Below are positions 31,267-33,212 of a stretch of 33,212 nucleotides of DNA, piece after piece. The notes under the pieces were generated by a model. It made no database searches. It was given only the letters and a program-made list of their open reading frames with translations, and was not told the DNA's origin. Positions within the stretch are counted from its first letter, which is position 1; each line of letters begins with the position of its first letter. Made by a program: the position numbers and the translations under genes. Location: NCBI GenBank assembly GCA_902801475.1, contig CADCIO010000035.1, positions 1-33,212 of the forward strand, given 5' to 3'. The DNA comes from an uncultured Bacteroidales bacterium. GTDB taxonomy: Bacteria; Bacteroidota; Bacteroidia; Bacteroidales; Bacteroidaceae.

Positions 31267-32061
31267 ATGATATTGTTGAGTTTTGATACAGAAGAATTTG
31301 ACGTGCCTTGCGAACATGGAGTGAATTACGACCCCATCGCTGAGGGTATGGCGGTGTCGATGGAAGGCACCCAGCGTATCCTCGACCTGCTGAAACAGGA
31401 AGGTGTACGTGCCACCTTTTTCTGTACCACGAATTTTGCTGAGAATGCCCCCCATATCATCTGGCGCATCCTGAATGAAGGACACGAAGTGGCGTCGCAT
31501 GGATGTAACCACACCAACCCACAGCCAGAGGATGTCATCACATCGAAAAAACGTCTTGAAGAGTTGACGGGTAGGAAAGTGAATGGCTATCGTCAGCCTC
31601 GCATGTTCCCCGTGTCTGATGAGGAATTGGAGCGTCAAGGCTACCACTACAATTCCAGCCTCAATCCAGCTTTCATTCCAGGACGTTACATGCACATCTC
31701 TGAACCCCGTACTCCTTTCTGGCGAGGCAAAGTGTTGCAGATTCCAGCCTCTGTCACCCCATGGTTCCGTTTCCCCCTCTTCTGGCTCTCCCTTCACAAC
31801 CTGCCTTTGTGGCTCTACAAGCGATGGGCACGATGGACATGGAAGCATGATGGACAATTTGTGGTCTATAACCACCCTTGGGAATTCTATGCGCTCAAAG
31901 AACACCCTGAATACAAGCTCCCCTTCATCATTACCCGCAATAGTGGCGACGACTTGGCGCAACGTCTGGGTGAAGTCATCCGCATGTTCAAGGGAGAAGG
32001 GGCAAGTTTTGTGACCTACGAGGAATTTACGAAACAATATCAACAGAAAAGGAGAGGGTGA
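31267..32061 (+). CDS. Polysaccharide deacetylase (NodB-type)
   Basis: A 264-aa carbohydrate esterase 4-like protein without a signal peptide. The first strand SFDTEEFD (5-12) carries D7, ATFFCTTNFAE (49-59) follows, and the metal motif HGCNH places H78 and H82; YRQPRMF (near 109-115) is the third motif. The closest subgroup by eye is DUF3473-containing deacetylases found in exopolysaccharide loci. Expected role: removing N- or O-acetyl groups from a lipid-linked glycan or exopolysaccharide built with the three genes upstream. The stop codon lies inside the terminator loop at 32058-32061. Confidence 0.88.
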   Translation: MILLSFDTEEFDVPCEHGVNYDPIAEGMAVSMEGTQRILDLLKQEGVRATFFCTTNFAENAPHIIWRILNEGHEVASHGCNHTNPQPEDVITSKKRLEELTGRKVNGYRQPRMFPVSDEELERQGYHYNSSLNPAFIPGRYMHISEPRTPFWRGKVLQIPASVTPWFRFPLFWLSLHNLPLWLYKRWARWTWKHDGQFVVYNHPWEFYALKEHPEYKLPFIITRNSGDDLAQRLGEVIRMFKGEGASFVTYEEFTKQYQQKRRG

Positions 32062-32075
32062 CCTCTCCTTCTTTG
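32049..32075 (+). terminator. Terminator of the glycan operon
   Basis: AAGGAGAGG (32049-32057), loop GTGA containing the deacetylase stop, CCTCTCCTT (32062-32070), then CTTTG. A 9-bp perfect stem with a modest T-tract. Confidence 0.7.
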
Positions 32076-32103
32076 TGTGATCCGCTTGGGAAATTTCTTC
32101 GTG

Positions 32104-32200
32104 ATTATTCGTGAAGAGCCTTGACTATTAGAGAATTGAATTTGTCTGAAATACAATAATTTGCGGAATTGTTGATTATGCATGTCTCTTCATGAATAGT
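32104..32200. other. Gene-free spacer with long imperfect inverted repeat
   Basis: Arms ATTATTCGTGAAGAG (32104-32118) and CTCTTCATGAATAGT (32186-32200) pair at 12 of 15 positions across 67 bases. No coding frame is recognisable in 32076-32322. It could be an element end or arm-type recombination site given the integrase remnant next to it. Confidence 0.35.
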
Positions 32201-32221
32201 CTTATACCTTCCGATTTGAGG

Positions 32222-32258
32222 GGACAATTGTCCGAATAAATTATTTGTTATACCTTTG
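32222..32258 (+). promoter_or_regulatory. Promoter of the integrase remnant with palindrome over the -33 box
   Basis: TTG (32228-32230), a 20-base spacer, TACCTTTG (32251-32258). The TTG sits inside the perfect 12-bp palindrome GGACAATTGTCC (32222-32233), a plausible operator. Confidence 0.6.
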
Positions 32259-32266
32259 CAGTCAGA

Positions 32267-32283
32267 AAGGGGAATATCCCCTT
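32267..32283 (+). promoter_or_regulatory. Leader hairpin before the integrase remnant
   Basis: AAGGGGA-ATA-TCCCCTT, a 7-bp stem with a 3-base loop in the 5' leader, 39 bases before the ATG at 32323. A tight structure that could affect translation or be a recombination-site feature. Confidence 0.45.
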
Positions 32284-32322
32284 CAAGTGACTAAAATTGT
32301 TTAACATAATAATTTGTTTAAA

Positions 32323-32676
32323 ATGAAAAAGATTACTTATGTACTCCGACCTTATATTCACAAGTCTGGTCGCGTGATGGTCAGAGTACGCTGGAACCAT
32401 TCAAAGAATGAAACGGTTTTCAGTATAGGATGTAGTGCTGAACACGAAAAATGGAGTAAAGAAGCAAATAGGGCAAAGATTAACACGACGCACATTGTTA
32501 ATGGAATAGCAATCTCTGCCAAAGAGATAAATGCGCGTATAGAGAATGTACATGACGTGGTTGCCCAAGTCTTCTATCAGTTTGAGGTGGGGGAGAAGAA
32601 TCCATCTTCAGACGAGTTTCTGATTACATTTTTCCGTCAAATCATGAATGTCATAATAATGGTGTCTGTCCGATAG
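32323..32676 (+). pseudogene. Tyrosine-recombinase (integrase) N-terminal remnant
   Basis: From ATG 32323 the frame gives 117 aa that begin with the Arm DNA-binding domain of Bacteroidetes integrases (KKITYVLRPYIHKSG, then MVRVRWNHSKNETVFSIG and an INARIENVHDVV helix). Complete enzymes of this type are about 380-420 aa, with a core-binding domain and a catalytic domain carrying R..HxxR..Y. All of that is missing. Integrase-like sequence stops around 32605-32625; the remaining codons to TAG 32674-32676 are antisense to a WYL-type regulator start. Promoter and leader are intact, so a truncated arm-binding peptide might still be made. Confidence 0.75.
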
Positions 32677-32727
32677 TAACTCGTCCAGATACTTATATCT
32701 CGTCAAAGCATTTTTGTTAGTCGGCAT
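32608..32727 (-). pseudogene. WYL-type transcriptional regulator, N-terminal remnant
   Basis: On the minus strand, ATG 32727 opens a 39-codon frame starting MPTNKNALTRYKYLDELL, with YYDIHDLTEKCNQKL toward its end. This is the N-terminal helical region seen in Bacteroidetes WYL-domain regulators (MxTNKxAxxRYxxLD pattern, then a winged-helix start). It stops at TGA 32610-32608 where the opposing integrase sequence begins. It has a good promoter on its own strand. WYL regulators commonly sit in defence or mobile loci; whatever it once controlled is gone. The identification rests on about 35 residues and should be tested. Confidence 0.55.
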
Positions 32728-32740
32728 AGTTTTAGGTTAT

Positions 32741-32754
32741 CACATCATAATGTG
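32741..32754 (-). promoter_or_regulatory. Palindrome in the leader of the WYL remnant
   Basis: CACAT-CATA-ATGTG lies between the -7 box (32773-32766) and the ATG (32727). It could be an autoregulatory operator or a small hairpin. Confidence 0.4.
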
Positions 32755-32765
32755 TTATTGATTTG

Positions 32766-32795
32766 CAAATATACAACTTATTATTCACTTCCAAA
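32766..32795 (-). promoter_or_regulatory. Promoter of the WYL remnant
   Basis: On the minus strand TTTG (32795-32792), 18 bases, TATATTTG (32773-32766). A good Bacteroidetes consensus, showing that the start of a real transcription unit is preserved. Confidence 0.7.
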
Positions 32796-32815
32796 CATTT
32801 TTGCAGAAAAAAATG

Positions 32816-32836
32816 TTTTCACAAGGCTTGTGAAAA
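32816..32836. terminator. Terminator-like hairpin, possibly bidirectional
   Basis: TTTTCACAA-GGC-TTGTGAAAA, a perfect 9-bp stem, flanked by GTTTTTG on the plus side and, read on the minus strand, by CATTTTTTTC. It would insulate the WYL promoter from upstream transcription. Confidence 0.6.
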
Positions 32837-32865
32837 GTTTTTGTCGGGAAGATTGTATAATAATA

Positions 32866-32981
32866 GGCTAAGCGTTGGTCGATGAGTGAGGCATTGTCAT
32901 ATCGATTTGTAGGGCAAAGTCTCATCGAATACTAAGGCAAAGTCATTGACGGTTATGGGAGGATGTCATCGAAATAAAGAA
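32866..32981. repeat. Imperfect direct repeats with 23-bp period
   Basis: Units begin at 32890, 32913, 32936 and 32959, exactly 23 bases apart, with a weaker one at 32866. The first three start GGCATTGTC, GGCAAAGTC and GGCAAAGTC; each unit carries a following ATCGA-like core (ATCGA, ATCGA, TTGA, ATCGA). No coding frame explains them (23 is not a multiple of three). Iteron- or arm-type protein-binding sites are possible. Confidence 0.45.
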
Positions 32982-33034
32982 AATGGAAACATTTTCCGAC
33001 AAAGCAGAGAGTTTGGAATAAAGTTACATGGCAC

Positions 33035-33069
33035 AAAAAAAGGCACAAGGTTGTAATGGACTTTGTGCC
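33035..33069 (-). terminator. Intrinsic terminator on the minus strand
   Basis: Read on the minus strand, GGCACAA (33069-33063) pairs with TTGTGCC (33048-33042) across 14 bases, followed by T7 (33041-33035). No coding frame is visible between it and the window end, so its transcript would come from a gene or RNA further right. Confidence 0.65.
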
Positions 33070-33145
33070 AAATAGAACATTCACCCCAGAGAACAGGGAG
33101 ATTCACTCAATATAATCGGGACATTATGTTGACTTAATAGGGACT

Positions 33146-33208
33146 GTGCCTTTAGGCAAATTATCGTTTGCCTAAAGGCACATGATCATTTGGCTAAAGG
33201 CAAACGAT
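33146..33208. repeat. Overlapping palindromes sharing one arm
   Basis: Palindrome 1: 15-base perfect arms 33146-33160 and 33167-33181, loop TTATCG. Palindrome 2: ATCGTTTGCC (33163-33172) with GGCAAACGAT (33199-33208), centred precisely on the 8-bp palindrome ATGATCAT (33182-33189). Segment 33167-33172 belongs to both. The unit TGCCTTTAGGCA is itself palindromic. Could be REP-type elements or a switchable RNA structure. Confidence 0.65.
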
Positions 33209-33212
33209 TAAA

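Noticed and set aside
32866..32981. CRISPR array
   Set aside because: The units are only 23 bases in total, imperfect, and lack spacers between identical repeats; no cas gene is present.

Overview
The window reads as a chromosomal segment from a member of the Bacteroidales, most likely Prevotellaceae. Most divergent gene pairs and the single tRNA are preceded by the Bacteroidetes sigma-factor signature (TTTG or TTG about 19-20 bases upstream of TAnnTTTG). Gene content agrees: a lipoprotein-type TamA (TamL) next to TamB, a DUF3943 protein, a flavin reductase/rubredoxin/rubrerythrin fusion, and an Arm-type Bacteroidetes integrase remnant. The genus assignment is inference from style; no rRNA is present.

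Left edge (1-1107): an XRE regulator and the first 30 codons of an AlbA_2/Schlafen-type protein on the minus strand. A gene-poor stretch follows, holding an orphan promoter-terminator unit and an internally deleted aldo/keto reductase pseudogene. Next on the minus strand (1122-6018) come the flavoprotein-rubrerythrin fusion, a YjjG-type HAD nucleotidase, waaA (Kdo transferase) and gltX. On the plus strand, YfhO-like and omega-amidase-like genes (6161-9477) overlap by 4 bases and end in a strong terminator shared with a convergent secreted carboxylesterase (9521-11128). Then come mdh, tamB and tamL in tight succession (11548-19421), a convergent DUF3943 outer-membrane-type protein, radA, a TetR regulator, fabG and an RluA-type pseudouridine synthase (to 24852), and a cyclophilin lipoprotein on the minus strand.

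Right part: tRNA-Pro(GGG) with its own promoter and terminator, then a compact DNA-repair group: a radical SAM DNA-modification/repair protein (TIGR03916 type), its partner SAM-linked UDG-like protein (TIGR03915/DUF4130 type) and a Vsr-type endonuclease with no cytosine methyltransferase in view. This group is the best candidate for an uncharacterised system here. A four-gene glycan operon follows (GtrA, GtrB-like GT2, GT87-like, polysaccharide deacetylase; 28709-32061). The last 1.1 kb is a mobile-element scar: the N-terminus of an integrase on the plus strand runs head-on into the N-terminus of a WYL-type regulator on the minus strand, followed by 23-bp-periodic repeats, terminators and nested palindromes.

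Two genome-wide themes show. First, short spacer repeats (CTGTCAA, TAACCTA, TTAGGAG and similar units) fill gene junctions, and such material has entered reading frames in radA and, as a REP-like palindromic element, in waaA. Second, the gltX and tetR leaders share a nearly identical 30-base block containing a 6-bp hairpin placed right at the promoter.
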